NCBI RefSeq assembly: GCF_025398175.1
Contig: NZ_CP099734.1
Coordinates: 1,922,001-1,986,000, forward strand
Direction of reading: 5' to 3'
Origin: Photobacterium sp. TY1-4
GTDB taxonomy: Bacteria; Pseudomonadota; Gammaproteobacteria; Enterobacterales; Vibrionaceae
Length of the DNA stretch: 64,000 nt
This document shows, in pieces, positions 37,310 through 46,735 of the stretch. How positions within the stretch are numbered: the first letter of the stretch is position 1; the number at the start of each line of letters is the position of its first letter. The notes below the pieces were generated by a model. It was not told the origin of the DNA, ran no database searches, and saw only the letters and a list, made by a program, of their open reading frames with translations. The position numbers and the translations under genes were made by a program.

Positions 37310-37519
37310 ATGACCATGACCCGGAATCAGTATCAGATCATTGCACAGCGGATTTTCAAATCAGAGAATCAACGTATTGCTGTTGCGGCCGTTGTATTTG
37401 ATGGCTTGTCCAGCTATGAGGCCGAAAAACGTTTTGATGTCCCCAAAGGCACACTGTCGCGCAATGTCCGAAAGTATCGAAATGAAGTCGATTACCTGAC
37501 ACAGATTGTTGAAGCTTAA
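37310..37519 (+). CDS. Small HTH protein resembling KorA/TrfB
   Basis: A 69-residue protein with a helix-turn-helix in the middle (SSYEAEKRFDVPKGTLSRNVRKYR), similar in layout to the TrfB/KorA repressors of IncP plasmids. It lies 90 bp after the second Hsp70 gene and may share its transcript. The start is uncertain (GTG 37304, ATG 37310, ATG 37316). DNA-binding is inferred; there is no plasmid context here. Confidence 0.6.
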   Translation: MTMTRNQYQIIAQRIFKSENQRIAVAAVVFDGLSSYEAEKRFDVPKGTLSRNVRKYRNEVDYLTQIVEA

Positions 37520-37540
37520 ACGGCATACCACCACAAAAAA

Positions 37541-37567
37541 ACGGAGAGCCTGGCTCTCCGTTTTTTG
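37541..37567 (+). terminator. Intrinsic terminator
   Basis: CGGAGAG-CCTGG-CTCTCCG is preceded by A7 and followed by T6, so it can work in both directions. Confidence 0.85.
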
Positions 37568-38099
37568 TTGTCTCTGTATTGGGGGATTCGGTATCAGACG
37601 TACCCGAGTATATTTTTATCGTATTTTTTTGATGCGGCTGATTACAAATTTGCGGCAAACCGATTATAGAACGTAAATCCCCCGCCCCGTCGTATAGACA
37701 TTCGATAAAACGCAGATGCGCGCCCGATCAACGTGTCGATTGCGCGAACTTCCACAGAAACAGCAGCACGGTAGATTTATTCCCTAGTACCTGATCCCTC
37801 TTCAGCAGGCACTTTCCCGAACGCTATCTCCTGGATAAGATCGATCTAGAAATAAGAAATTCACCGATCCGGCGATTTCCCGACGGGATAATTGACAGGC
37901 TGAAATTGGCCTGATGTCCGGGAACAAAGATAAATCCCTATCACTATTTGCAACATTTGATCGTAAAACTTCTGTCAATTTTTTACGATTCAAATGCTGA
38001 CACCCGACACTGACAATACAAGCGGCAGATAAAAGAATTCCGTCAACGGACATATCGCTGTGTTGAAAGTCTGGATAAAGCGTGATGTGTTTCGAGAAA
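37568..38099. other. Gene-poor spacer
   Basis: About 530 bp with no reading frame that has both a start signal and protein-like composition. The 83-codon minus-strand frame at 37802-38053 is not supported. Confidence 0.5.
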
Positions 38100-38402
38100 T
38101 TAGTCTTGTTGTTTCAACACCAGATCTTCAGGGTGGACACCATCTTTTTCCATTTGAGCCAGGATTTCTGTCATACGAACCTGGCGTGCTTCTTCTTTAA
38201 ATTCGTAAAGTACAGCAATCAGATCATTAATCTTTTGCAGTGGAATGCGCTTGATCACGGCTTTCTGACGTCCCGGGACTTCGTCGGCGAAATCAATCAA
38301 CATTTGACGATAATCAACACGCTCTTCTTTTGTTGAGCCGTTCGCATCTACGTTTTTTAACATTGCGGTCAGTGCTTTTTCAGCAGCTGCAAAACTATCC
38401 AT
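38100..38402 (-). CDS. Small uncharacterised helical protein
   Basis: A 100-residue, mostly helical, charged protein with GAGG eleven bases before its ATG. It has no membrane segment. The C-terminal part, MTEILAQMEKDGVHPEDLV, recalls the linker region of H-NS-type proteins (LIADGIDPNEL), but no DNA-binding motif follows, so the resemblance may be chance. It stands alone in an AT-rich stretch. Confidence 0.7.
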   Translation of the reverse strand: MDSFAAAEKALTAMLKNVDANGSTKEERVDYRQMLIDFADEVPGRQKAVIKRIPLQKINDLIAVLYEFKEEARQVRMTEILAQMEKDGVHPEDLVLKQQD

Positions 38403-38988
38403 GAAATATACCTCTTAAATCACAAACCAACTTGGTCTCATTCAGGCATTACATGAAAGCTTGAACGAATAATAAGTTGTTCGGCATTCGCCTTAGAACG
38501 AGATTGCCAATTAATATAAAAATTAATAGGCACACAAAAGGAATCATAAAGGTTGGTAACTGCCTGCCAAACTCATCGATTAGAACGGAGAATCAATTCA
38601 CACCCTAATTATAATGGAAATTTGTCGCTGTGCAGCGCAGAGAGGCATTTACGTGCAAATCATACTCTCAGTTTTGTTTATTGTGAACTTAAATTTTAGC
38701 GATTTCTCAAATAAAGTCTCCGTCCAGGGGCTTTGAAACAGGTGCCTATCACCTCTGGAAGCCAAGTCCTTCACAATACAGCGTCTTGTTCATCCTCATT
38801 GATACATGTTCACTGTCTGGCACCTTAGATCATGGTGCCCAAAAACCCTCTAACTGCTGAGAGTTCGAGCACTTAATCTCATACCGTCACGGTTTTGGTA
38901 GATTGATCACACTTTAGCCTTTGCTTTCCGGGCGGCTTGTTGCTAACTTAAACCCGTCGATAAGACCATGAATATAATGGCCTTTTGG
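38403..38988. other. AT-rich spacer before tRNA-Pro
   Basis: No gene recognised. A hairpin GGCACC-TTAGATCAT-GGTGCC lies at 38819-38839. A TATAAT at 38973-38978 is the likely -10 of the tRNA gene. Confidence 0.45.
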
Positions 38989-39065
38989 CGGACATTAGCG
39001 CAGTCTGGTAGCGCACTACTCTGGGGGAGTAGGGGTCGCTGGTTCGAATCCAGTATGTCCGACCA
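38989..39065 (+). tRNA. tRNA-Pro (GGG)
   Basis: A full cloverleaf of 77 nt: acceptor CGGACAT with ATGTCCG, D arm GCGC/GCGC, anticodon arm CTACT/AGTAG with loop CTGGGGG (anticodon GGG at 39023-39025), T arm GCTGG-TTCGAAT-CCAGT and encoded ACCA at the 3' end. An AAAGGGCCCTTTTTG stop signal follows. Confidence 0.97.
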
Positions 39066-39290
39066 AAGGGCCCTTTTTGTATCTGAACGTTACGAAGCAC
39101 GATGTTGAACATGAAAGCATTGATCGATTCCCCTGCCCGTCCTTTTCGTTAGATGAGATCGCTTTTCCCTGTCTATGCCAGTCACAGGCGCAGAATAAAA
39201 ACTTGCGATGAATCCAACTTTCCACCGCGTAATATATGAAACCCATGGAACTCACAGTATGATTTCAGCGTATAACAGGGAGGAAAACCA

Positions 39291-39476
39291 ATGAAGCTCG
39301 ATCCGATTTGTAATCAATGCGGACAATCTGATGAGTTTTTTGTGTCAGAAGATAATGTCTACATCTGTATCTGCGGACACAAATGTACAGATATTATTGA
39401 AATACACGAAGACGATGTCCTGAAGCCTGCATTCATGCACTATCACCATCTGCTGAAACCCCAGTATACCCACTAA
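39291..39476 (+). CDS. Small zinc-ribbon-like protein
   Basis: A 61-residue protein with two close cysteine pairs, CNQCGQ at 8-13 and CICGHKC at 27-33, spaced like a zinc ribbon, then an acidic and histidine-rich tail. GGGAGGAAAA gives a strong ribosome site. It sits between the tRNA and an AT-rich stretch; no partner is evident. The function is unknown. Confidence 0.72.
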   Translation: MKLDPICNQCGQSDEFFVSEDNVYICICGHKCTDIIEIHEDDVLKPAFMHYHHLLKPQYTH

Positions 39477-40089
39477 AGCGACGCATCCTTATATCGCTTC
39501 AATTTGGGTTGCACCCGCATTGCATTAAGTCGCCTGCTCCCGAACGGGGGCATCATTGCGTTTTCAACAACATCTGCCTCATCCACATCTGATTGATTCA
39601 CAACCAACAAGGTGTTCAAAAAGTTGCCAGTTGTTAAAATTTGGCAATAAAACCCCACCAGCAATAAGTTAAATTTTCTGCATTTTAAGTTAAATTCAGG
39701 TTAAAATAATTCTTTTGCTTAATTGTTCAGCGTTCGATTTATCCCTCATCACATCATGTGAATACAAATATAACCCATTGATTTATAGTGTTAATATTTA
39801 TTTACATTCAATAAATAACAGTTACTTGCATATTTATCATTTGAAAAGTGTGATTTAGATCGCAAGTGGGCTTTAGAATTTCATGCTAACTTTCTGCACC
39901 TTCACAAGTCGAAGCATCCGATTTCATGTTTCACAATTGTAAATGCAACTGGTTACCCATGCAGACACGTTTGTGAGCAACCAACAAGAACACATCTGAA
40001 ATCGGTCAATACGAACTGTCACTTAAATGGACGTTCCGGTTCGCTCAGTAAGTCCCTGACCTGCTGAGCCTGATAAACAGGAAAATAAT
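39477..40089. other. AT-rich leader before the AGCS gene
   Basis: No gene recognised in about 610 bp. It holds the CRP-like site at 39849-39864 and probably a long untranslated leader. Confidence 0.5.
39849..39864. promoter_or_regulatory. CRP-like binding site
   Basis: TGTGA-TTTAGA-TCGCA matches the TGTGA-N6-TCACA consensus except for one base. It lies 226 bp before the AGCS start, so amino acid uptake may respond to cAMP-CRP. Confidence 0.5.
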
Positions 40090-41568
40090 ATGAGTGTTAC
40101 ACACGAAACTTGGTTAACCTCGCTCAATGACAGCCTGCTGGCAATGATTGGCGAAGTTAATGGTGTACTTTGGGGCTATCTACTTATCTACCTGCTGGTT
40201 GCAGTGGGTATCTACTTTACTATTCGCCTCGGTTTCATCCAGATTCGTCAATTCAAACACGCCGTCGATGTCCTGAAGAGCGGGAAAGATGTTGATAATG
40301 GGATCAGTTCCTATCAGGTTTTCTGCACCTCAATGGCTGCCCGTGTCGGTACCGGGAACATGGCGGGTGTCGCTGTTGCCCTGACTGTGGGCGGTCCGGG
40401 CGCTATCTTCTGGATGTGGTTAATTGCCATGTTCGGGATGTCGACCGCCTTTATCGAGTCAACCCTGGCTCAGGTATTCAAAACCAAAGATGTCGACGGT
40501 CAATACCGTGGTGGACCGGCCTACTACATGGAAAAAGGTCTGGGCATGCGCTGGATGGGATCACTGTTCTCCGTCTGTCTGATCATCGCCTTCGGTCTGG
40601 TCTTTAACGCCGTTCAAGCCAACACCATCACCGATGCACTGAACCATTCATTCGGTTTTGATAAAACCATCATGGGGATTGTGATTGTCATCGCTGCGGC
40701 CTTCTTCATTATGGGCGGCCTGCGTAAAGTCGCGGAAGCTTCCTCTCGCATCGTCCCCGTGATGGCGATTGGTTACCTGGCGATTGCGATGGTGATTGTG
40801 ATCATGAACATCACCGAACTGCCTGCGGCCGTAGCTCTGATTGTCAAGAGCGCGTTTGGCTGGGAAGAAGCCGCTGTCGGTGGCGTGGCGTACACCATTT
40901 CACAAGCCATGCAGAGCGGTATCGCCCGCGGCCTGTTCTCGAACGAGGCCGGTATGGGCTCTGCAGCCAACGTGGCTGCCAGCGCAACACCAAACCCGAA
41001 CCACCCTGCCTCTCAGGGCTTTGTTCAAATGCTGGGGGTTTTTGCCGACACCATCGTGATCTGTACAGCTTCTGCTGCGATGATCATGCTTTCCGGTGTG
41101 ATGGATCAACCGAATGCCGCGACCGGTATCGGCCTGCTCCAACAAGCCCTGAGCAGTGAGCTGGGCAGCTGGACAACCTACTTTATGGCTGCTGCCATCC
41201 TGTTGTTCTGCTTCACCTCGATCATTGCCAACTACACCTACGCTGAAACGAACATCATGTTCCTGAACGGCAACAGCAAAAAAGGCCTGTTCATCTTCCG
41301 CCTGTTTGTGCTGGCGATGGTCATGTTCGGTTCTGTTGCGTCGCTGCCGGTGGTCTGGAACCTGGCAGATGCATCCATGGGGGTCATGGCACTGGTCAAC
41401 ATCATCGCACTGATGCTGCTGTCACAGCTGGCCATCAAGGTGATTAAAGACTATGAAGTGCAGCTGAAAGCCGGTAAAACACCTGAGTTCGACCGCTCGA
41501 AGTTCCCGGAACTGGAAGAGCTGGACGGTGCCTGGCACCCGGAGCAGCCGAGCACGGCAAACAAATAA
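40090..41568 (+). CDS. Amino acid:Na+ symporter, AGCS family (first copy)
   Basis: A 492-residue inner-membrane symporter that takes up alanine and/or glycine with sodium. It has about eleven membrane segments and the AGCS signatures FCTSMAARVGTGNMAGVAVA, GGPGAIFWMWL, GGPAYYMEKGLGMRW and QAMQSGIARGLFSNEAGMGSA. Two further paralogues lie at 45146 and 52769. A CRP-like site lies upstream. It ends at a strong terminator shared with the GH31 gene. Confidence 0.93.
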   Translation: MSVTHETWLTSLNDSLLAMIGEVNGVLWGYLLIYLLVAVGIYFTIRLGFIQIRQFKHAVDVLKSGKDVDNGISSYQVFCTSMAARVGTGNMAGVAVALTVGGPGAIFWMWLIAMFGMSTAFIESTLAQVFKTKDVDGQYRGGPAYYMEKGLGMRWMGSLFSVCLIIAFGLVFNAVQANTITDALNHSFGFDKTIMGIVIVIAAAFFIMGGLRKVAEASSRIVPVMAIGYLAIAMVIVIMNITELPAAVALIVKSAFGWEEAAVGGVAYTISQAMQSGIARGLFSNEAGMGSAANVAASATPNPNHPASQGFVQMLGVFADTIVICTASAAMIMLSGVMDQPNAATGIGLLQQALSSELGSWTTYFMAAAILLFCFTSIIANYTYAETNIMFLNGNSKKGLFIFRLFVLAMVMFGSVASLPVVWNLADASMGVMALVNIIALMLLSQLAIKVIKDYEVQLKAGKTPEFDRSKFPELEELDGAWHPEQPSTANK

Positions 41569-41595
41569 CGCAATTTCTATTGCCACGAATAAAAA

Positions 41596-41623
41596 CAGCC
41601 AGCAAATTGCTGGCTGTTTTTTT
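41596..41623. terminator. Bidirectional terminator between AGCS and GH31 genes
   Basis: CAGCCAGCAA and TTGCTGGCTG pair around one base and are flanked by A5 and T8. Confidence 0.85.
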
Positions 41624-41638
41624 ATCCCCAGAGCCCGT

Positions 41639-44284
41639 TTATTCAAACCGGATATTGATCTCCAGTGGCTGTCGGACATCCACCGCCGGGTTGCTGATCC
41701 GCACCTGCTCGCCCTGTTGTGTCCATTCGCCAACCGGCTTGCCATTCAGCGTCACAGCCGCAACCTTCTGCGTTAGCCCGAACCACGCCAGCTGAATTGG
41801 CCGCTGTTGCAATGCACCGTCGTAGCTGCCTTCCGTGGTCACCTGTAGCGCAACCCCGTTTGTTGTTTCACGAGTGCTCAGCGTCGTCTTCCGTACTTTC
41901 CCCTGCAGATATGCTCGCGTCTGCCCATCATCTTCATACAAGGTAAATGCACCGGATTTGCCGTAAATCCGCGCCGCCAGGGCTTCCGGGACTTCACTAC
42001 TCATCGGCATCGATTGCTGTGGATTGACCGGAATAATCGCGCCCTCCCGGGCATACAACGGAAGAGTCATCACCTGATCCTGATACAGCGGTACCGATGA
42101 CAACCACTGGCCCTGGCTTTCAATAGCCCGTCCGGTACGATAGTCATACCAGGTGCCACGCGGCAAGTAGACATCCACGCTTTGCTGCCCCAGTTTAGCC
42201 ACCGCTGCGCCCATCAAGGACGGGCCCATCATCTTTTGCGCCGGCAGGTTATACGCCTGCTGATCATCACCAAAATAATACTCCAGCGACGGATAGACCG
42301 GCTCGGCAGCCACATGAGCCCGGTGGGCCAGCGAGTACAGGTAAGGAATTAACTGGTAACGCAACTGGATACTGGCCAAATTACTGGCCTGATCGCCGAC
42401 GCGGTCGGGCGCAGTTTCTTTACAGTTACACAAGTTTTCCGTATGCGGCCTGACCGGCACCTCAAACAAGGTGCTGTAGGCAAACCATTGGGTATAGGTT
42501 TCATCCAATGCTTGCTTCCGTTTCTCCGGCACCACGCTGAGGGCACTGCGGTGAAAGCCACCGATATCCGAGCTGTAGTAATCCATGCCCGACAGCATCA
42601 TATTCGGCTGCATACTGAACTGAGTCGCCAAGCTCTCCACATTGGTGCCGATATCTGCCGACCACATCGTCGCACCGAAACGTTGAATGCCCGGAGCACC
42701 GGAGCGAGACATCATGAAGGGTCTCGTCTCTACCTCATTTCGCTGATAGCCGGCGTAAATACTCTCCAGCCACTTGTAGTTGAAAATATTATGAACCGCA
42801 TTGTGCGACTTCCCACCGGCATAGATCCCCTGCGGGTTATACATTTCCGGCTCACCCAAGTCGGTCCAGTGACCTAATATGCCCATCTCAATCAGAGGCT
42901 GGCGTTTCCAGTCATGCCAGGCATTCCCGGCTTCCGGGTGGGTCCAGTCAATCATGCCGCCTTTGCCCCACCAGTAGCCGTAGCCATTGGGATCGGAATC
43001 TATCGGCTGGCCGCTTTGGCGATCCTGGACCAGGTAACCATCTTCAGCCAGCTTGGTGTGCTCTGCCAACCCGTCACTGACATAAGACTCTTCGATCAGC
43101 ATCATGCCGACGCCCTGCTCTTTGAGCTGCTGAATTTTTTGCGCCGGATTCGGGAAATGTGCCTCATCCCAGGTCAAGGTGCCCATGGCGCTGGTTGAGC
43201 TGAATGCATCGACATTACCGAACCACTGCAAATCCATCACCACGCCATCCAGCGGGAACTTGTGCTCCGCCAGGGTGGTCAGTTTATCATCCAGCTCCTG
43301 CCAGTTATCGAATCCATATTCCGACAGCCACAAACCAAACAACTTTCTGGGTGGTACCAGCGGATTGCCGACCAAAGCCATATACTGCTGGCGCAGATCC
43401 GGCAGATCCTCTCCGGCGATGAATAAAAACTTCGGGTCGTCTTCTAGCTGGGCGACCTGCCAGGGGGCCCGGGTAAAATCCCATTCCGCGGAGTAAACGG
43501 TATCCAGATAGACGGCATAATTTTTTTGCTGCGGGTTAAGCGCATACAAGATCGGAAACTGGGTATTCCCGGTACCGCCGCCCTGGAACCCTTCCATCTT
43601 GTTGCCGCCATGGCGCTTATGACCCAGCCAGTTGGCATTCAACACGCCCGGATCATGAAACTCCTGCCCAAGCCCGTTGAGCTGGTAATCTCCTGGTGAA
43701 TCGAGGCTAAAGCTATGTCCCTTGCCCGGACAGATTTCGCTCAGCTGGCCGTGGCGCTTTGATGTGACCGTCAAACACAGGCTCTCGGGCGCTACCGTAA
43801 CTTGCAATGACGCCGTCGAGAATCCCTGTTCAGTGTTCACCACCGAAGCTTTGCGGGCCAGTCCATTCAGATCAATCAATTCTGTGGTCGGGAGTGCCTG
43901 ATTGTCCGGATACGATGCAAAGGCGACATGCAGCACATCATCGTTAATGACATCAATCGACAAACTTTCAACCGGTTGACGCGCTTTCTCCACCAACCGG
44001 GCCTGATGCTGCGCTACAATCGCCCCACCCAGTTGGTCGCTCAGTGCCTGTAAAAACAATGGCTCACTGTAATACGTCTTCCCTATCAGCGGATTCAGCG
44101 CCTTGCGCAGGTGTTCCGGAATCGCCTTGCGCATCCGGAACACCTGCGCGGCATCGAGCCGGTAACTTTCCAGATTCTGATAACGAAAATGGGTACTTTC
44201 AGCCGCCGCAGCGCCACTCATCGCCAGTAAGCCTGGCACCGCCAACCCCAGCAGCCACGGGCGTAATCGTTTGTTTCGGGTCAT
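41639..44284 (-). CDS. Exported glycoside hydrolase family 31
   Basis: An 881-residue enzyme acting on alpha-glycosidic bonds outside the inner membrane. A signal peptide (MTRNKRLRPWLLGLAVPGLLAM, cleavage after AAA) precedes a beta-sandwich and the GH31 barrel. The nucleophile aspartate is in HWTDLGEPEMYN (near 475), and the acid/base aspartate in MWSADIGTNVE (near 540). A C-terminal DUF5110-like beta-domain ends the protein. The exact substrate (glucosidase, xylosidase or other) cannot be chosen. ATG 44284 is preferred to ATG 44290 because AAAAGG is 7 bases from it. A 370-bp spacer upstream shows nothing recognisable. Confidence 0.88.
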   Translation of the reverse strand: MTRNKRLRPWLLGLAVPGLLAMSGAAAAESTHFRYQNLESYRLDAAQVFRMRKAIPEHLRKALNPLIGKTYYSEPLFLQALSDQLGGAIVAQHQARLVEKARQPVESLSIDVINDDVLHVAFASYPDNQALPTTELIDLNGLARKASVVNTEQGFSTASLQVTVAPESLCLTVTSKRHGQLSEICPGKGHSFSLDSPGDYQLNGLGQEFHDPGVLNANWLGHKRHGGNKMEGFQGGGTGNTQFPILYALNPQQKNYAVYLDTVYSAEWDFTRAPWQVAQLEDDPKFLFIAGEDLPDLRQQYMALVGNPLVPPRKLFGLWLSEYGFDNWQELDDKLTTLAEHKFPLDGVVMDLQWFGNVDAFSSTSAMGTLTWDEAHFPNPAQKIQQLKEQGVGMMLIEESYVSDGLAEHTKLAEDGYLVQDRQSGQPIDSDPNGYGYWWGKGGMIDWTHPEAGNAWHDWKRQPLIEMGILGHWTDLGEPEMYNPQGIYAGGKSHNAVHNIFNYKWLESIYAGYQRNEVETRPFMMSRSGAPGIQRFGATMWSADIGTNVESLATQFSMQPNMMLSGMDYYSSDIGGFHRSALSVVPEKRKQALDETYTQWFAYSTLFEVPVRPHTENLCNCKETAPDRVGDQASNLASIQLRYQLIPYLYSLAHRAHVAAEPVYPSLEYYFGDDQQAYNLPAQKMMGPSLMGAAVAKLGQQSVDVYLPRGTWYDYRTGRAIESQGQWLSSVPLYQDQVMTLPLYAREGAIIPVNPQQSMPMSSEVPEALAARIYGKSGAFTLYEDDGQTRAYLQGKVRKTTLSTRETTNGVALQVTTEGSYDGALQQRPIQLAWFGLTQKVAAVTLNGKPVGEWTQQGEQVRISNPAVDVRQPLEINIRFE

Positions 44285-44656
44285 CGTCATTCCTTTTCAG
44301 CTCGAGGCGGAGCGATATCTACCAACCCGTCCAACACCTGCATGAACGGTGGCTCCCCCTGCTGAAACGCAATATACGACGCGCGAAAGCACCTTAAAAG
44401 CATTCAATATCAATAATTTAGTTATTTAACACCTGTCACTAAATGTGCAGATAAAAAGTTACCCGGGTCACAGAATGCGGGGCTGTCTGTCAATTACAAT
44501 CTCTGTCACTGCACCCGAATATTGCCTTTCCCCCACCTCCAGAGTGCCACTGCGGTGAATTTTTATCCGATAGACGCGGCAAATCGGCCTGATCGCTTTA
44601 AACTCATTCTGAGCTGCTTTACTATGCCCCTGCAATTCACCTGAGGACAACACGCC

Positions 44657-45022
44657 ATGCAACAAGTCAATATTGCTCCGAATCCGCAAATCGCCGTGAT
44701 CTTCAAGGGTTGGGCCGAAGACTGGGCGAAAGACAGCCAAGCGAACCAAAAAGATATGGCGACCAAATTCCACACGGTCTACACCATTGCCGCAGAAATG
44801 TTTTCAAAGGGCGGGGATATTGAGCTGACCTTTCTTTCTGCGTTGTTTCAGGACTGCAAGACCAAGCTGGAAATGGCTGAAGCGATGAACCAGAAAATTA
44901 AGGCAAGCCTGAAGGAAGACGATGCGCGTGCTGAGCAGCTGATTGCCAAAGTGAACCGCGCCGCTCAGGATGCGGCGCATGTGGTTCGTTACCTCGGCCA
45001 GCTCCTGAAACCAGCGGCCTGA
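44657..45022 (+). CDS. Small helical protein of unknown function
   Basis: A 121-residue all-helical, charged protein with no membrane segment or signal. A good GAGGA lies before the ATG. The C-terminal half is lysine- and glutamate-rich and amphipathic (IKASLKEDDARAEQLIAKVN). No family was recognised. A tandem duplication spans its stop codon. Confidence 0.7.
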   Translation: MQQVNIAPNPQIAVIFKGWAEDWAKDSQANQKDMATKFHTVYTIAAEMFSKGGDIELTFLSALFQDCKTKLEMAEAMNQKIKASLKEDDARAEQLIAKVNRAAQDAAHVVRYLGQLLKPAA

Positions 45023-45075
45023 AAGCAATAGTTTTAAAACAGCAGCCTGAAACCAACAGTCTCAAAGCAACAGCC
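45002..45075. repeat. Degenerate repeat spanning a stop codon
   Basis: Two 28-bp units (starting CAGCGGCCTGAAAGC and CAGCAGCCTGAAACC) match at about 22 of 28 positions. A shorter copy follows, and the first unit contains the TGA stop of the gene at 44657-45022. Confidence 0.6.
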
Positions 45076-45145
45076 GGAGACCGACCCTTAATAGCAGGCA
45101 CTTGATATACCTGACGCACGGGCCCGGGCGGCCTGTGTGCTTCTA

Positions 45146-46591
45146 TCAAGAATCCTGGCTGTCCGCCTGCGACGGCTTCGGCTTCCAGGCTTTCAGATCA
45201 AGATCGAGATCCGAAAATTTCTTCGGATCAAAAACCGGATGCTCAACCCCGGCCTTGAGCTGCTGTTTGTAATCTTTGAGGATCCGGGTCAGGGTTGGGA
45301 ACAACATCAACAGCGCCAGCAAGTTGACAATCGCCAGCACCCCCATCAGCGGATCGGAAAAGAAGAAGACTGAGGTGGCTCCGGGTGCAACCGCCCCCAT
45401 AAACACAATCCCAATCACCACCACCCGCAGCACAAACACGGCGACTTTGCTACCGGACATAAAGGTCAGGGCATTTTCACCCAAGTAGTAGTTATAAATA
45501 ATTGAACTGACGGCAAAGAGCAGGATCGCCACGGTCAGGAAGTACTGCGACCATTCCCCCATATGCGATACCAGGGACTGCTGCGTGAGCACGACCCCGT
45601 CAATATCCCCGGCGCCGGGAACATACACATCCCCCAGCAGGATCACAAACGCGGTACAGCTACAGATCAGGATCGTATCAATGAACACCGACAAAGACTG
45701 CGTGATCCCCTGGCTGATCGGGTGAGACACTTCGGCAGTCGCCGCCACATTCGGCGCCGACCCCAGTCCGGCTTCATTCGAGAACAGGCCCCGGCGCAGC
45801 CCCTGAGCCAATGCGGCGCCCATCCCGCCGCCAACCGCTTCTTCCAGTCCAAAAGCGTTGGCAACAATGCTGCTGATCACGGCTGGAATATGGGTAATGT
45901 TCATCAAAATCACCACCAAGGACATTGCCAGGTACCCGACGGCCATTATCGGCACAATGACGTCCGCCGCTTTGGCAATCCGCTTGATCCCACCAAATAC
46001 GATAAAGCCAGTCCCAATCGCCAGTAAAGCGCCGGTCCAAATCCGGTCGATCCCCAAACTATCCTGCGCTGCACCGGCAACGGTGTTGCCCTGGAATGCG
46101 TTGAATCCCAGTGCAAACGAGGCAATCAGACACACGGCGTACAGGGACGCCAGCCAGCGGTAGTCTTCCCCCAGCCCGTGAATAATGGTCCGCGCCGGCC
46201 CCCCGCGATAGGTTTCACCTTCTTTACGTTTATACAATTGGGCCAGTGAACACTCCACCAGGCTGGTAGCCATCCCAACCAATGCGATCGCCCACATCCA
46301 GAAGACCGCACCGGGACCGCCGAGGGTAATCGCAACCGCAACCCCGGCAATATTCCCGCCACCAACCCGGCCGCCGACGGAAAGCAGCAATGCTTCCCGA
46401 CCCGAAATGGCATTCTTGTCTGTTGTCTGATTTTTATTAAGCAGAACCCGGAACATACGTCCGAAGAAACGGAATTGGACGAATCCGCTGACAATGGTAA
46501 AGAAAAGGCCCAAGATGACGAGGAAAGGCACCAACGACCATCCCCAGGTGAGATCACCGATGATCCCAAAAAAGCTCTCTAAAAAGTCCAT
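45146..46591 (-). CDS. Amino acid:Na+ symporter, AGCS family (second copy)
   Basis: A 481-residue inner-membrane symporter with the AGCS signatures LLSVGGRVGGGNIAGVAVA, GGPGAVFWMWAI and LAQGLRRGLFSNEAGLGSA. The pattern RVGGGNIAG where the other two copies have (R/A)(V/I)GTGN shows a divergent subgroup. ATG 46591 follows CGGAGTGGG; GTG 46597 is less likely. It is not preceded by a glycine riboswitch. Confidence 0.92.
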   Translation of the reverse strand: MDFLESFFGIIGDLTWGWSLVPFLVILGLFFTIVSGFVQFRFFGRMFRVLLNKNQTTDKNAISGREALLLSVGGRVGGGNIAGVAVAITLGGPGAVFWMWAIALVGMATSLVECSLAQLYKRKEGETYRGGPARTIIHGLGEDYRWLASLYAVCLIASFALGFNAFQGNTVAGAAQDSLGIDRIWTGALLAIGTGFIVFGGIKRIAKAADVIVPIMAVGYLAMSLVVILMNITHIPAVISSIVANAFGLEEAVGGGMGAALAQGLRRGLFSNEAGLGSAPNVAATAEVSHPISQGITQSLSVFIDTILICSCTAFVILLGDVYVPGAGDIDGVVLTQQSLVSHMGEWSQYFLTVAILLFAVSSIIYNYYLGENALTFMSGSKVAVFVLRVVVIGIVFMGAVAPGATSVFFFSDPLMGVLAIVNLLALLMLFPTLTRILKDYKQQLKAGVEHPVFDPKKFSDLDLDLKAWKPKPSQADSQDS

Positions 46592-46735
46592 ACCCACTCC
46601 GAATTCGTTTTCTTCTTTTGACCATTCAGAGTATAGACAGGGCTATTCAATCCAGTTGTCGGGGATTTGCGTCCTTTCATGCTGATCTCAGCGATGAAAA
46701 TCACGCACGAAAGAGAAAAGATCGATCCCGACGCT

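Noticed and set aside
39016..39255. 79-codon minus-strand frame ending in GFEPATPTPPE
   Set aside because: This is the known false protein made by translating the complement of a tRNA gene; the tRNA-Pro explains the sequence.
39473..39664. 63-codon minus-strand frame
   Set aside because: It overlaps the end of the zinc-ribbon gene and has no ribosome site or recognisable motif.
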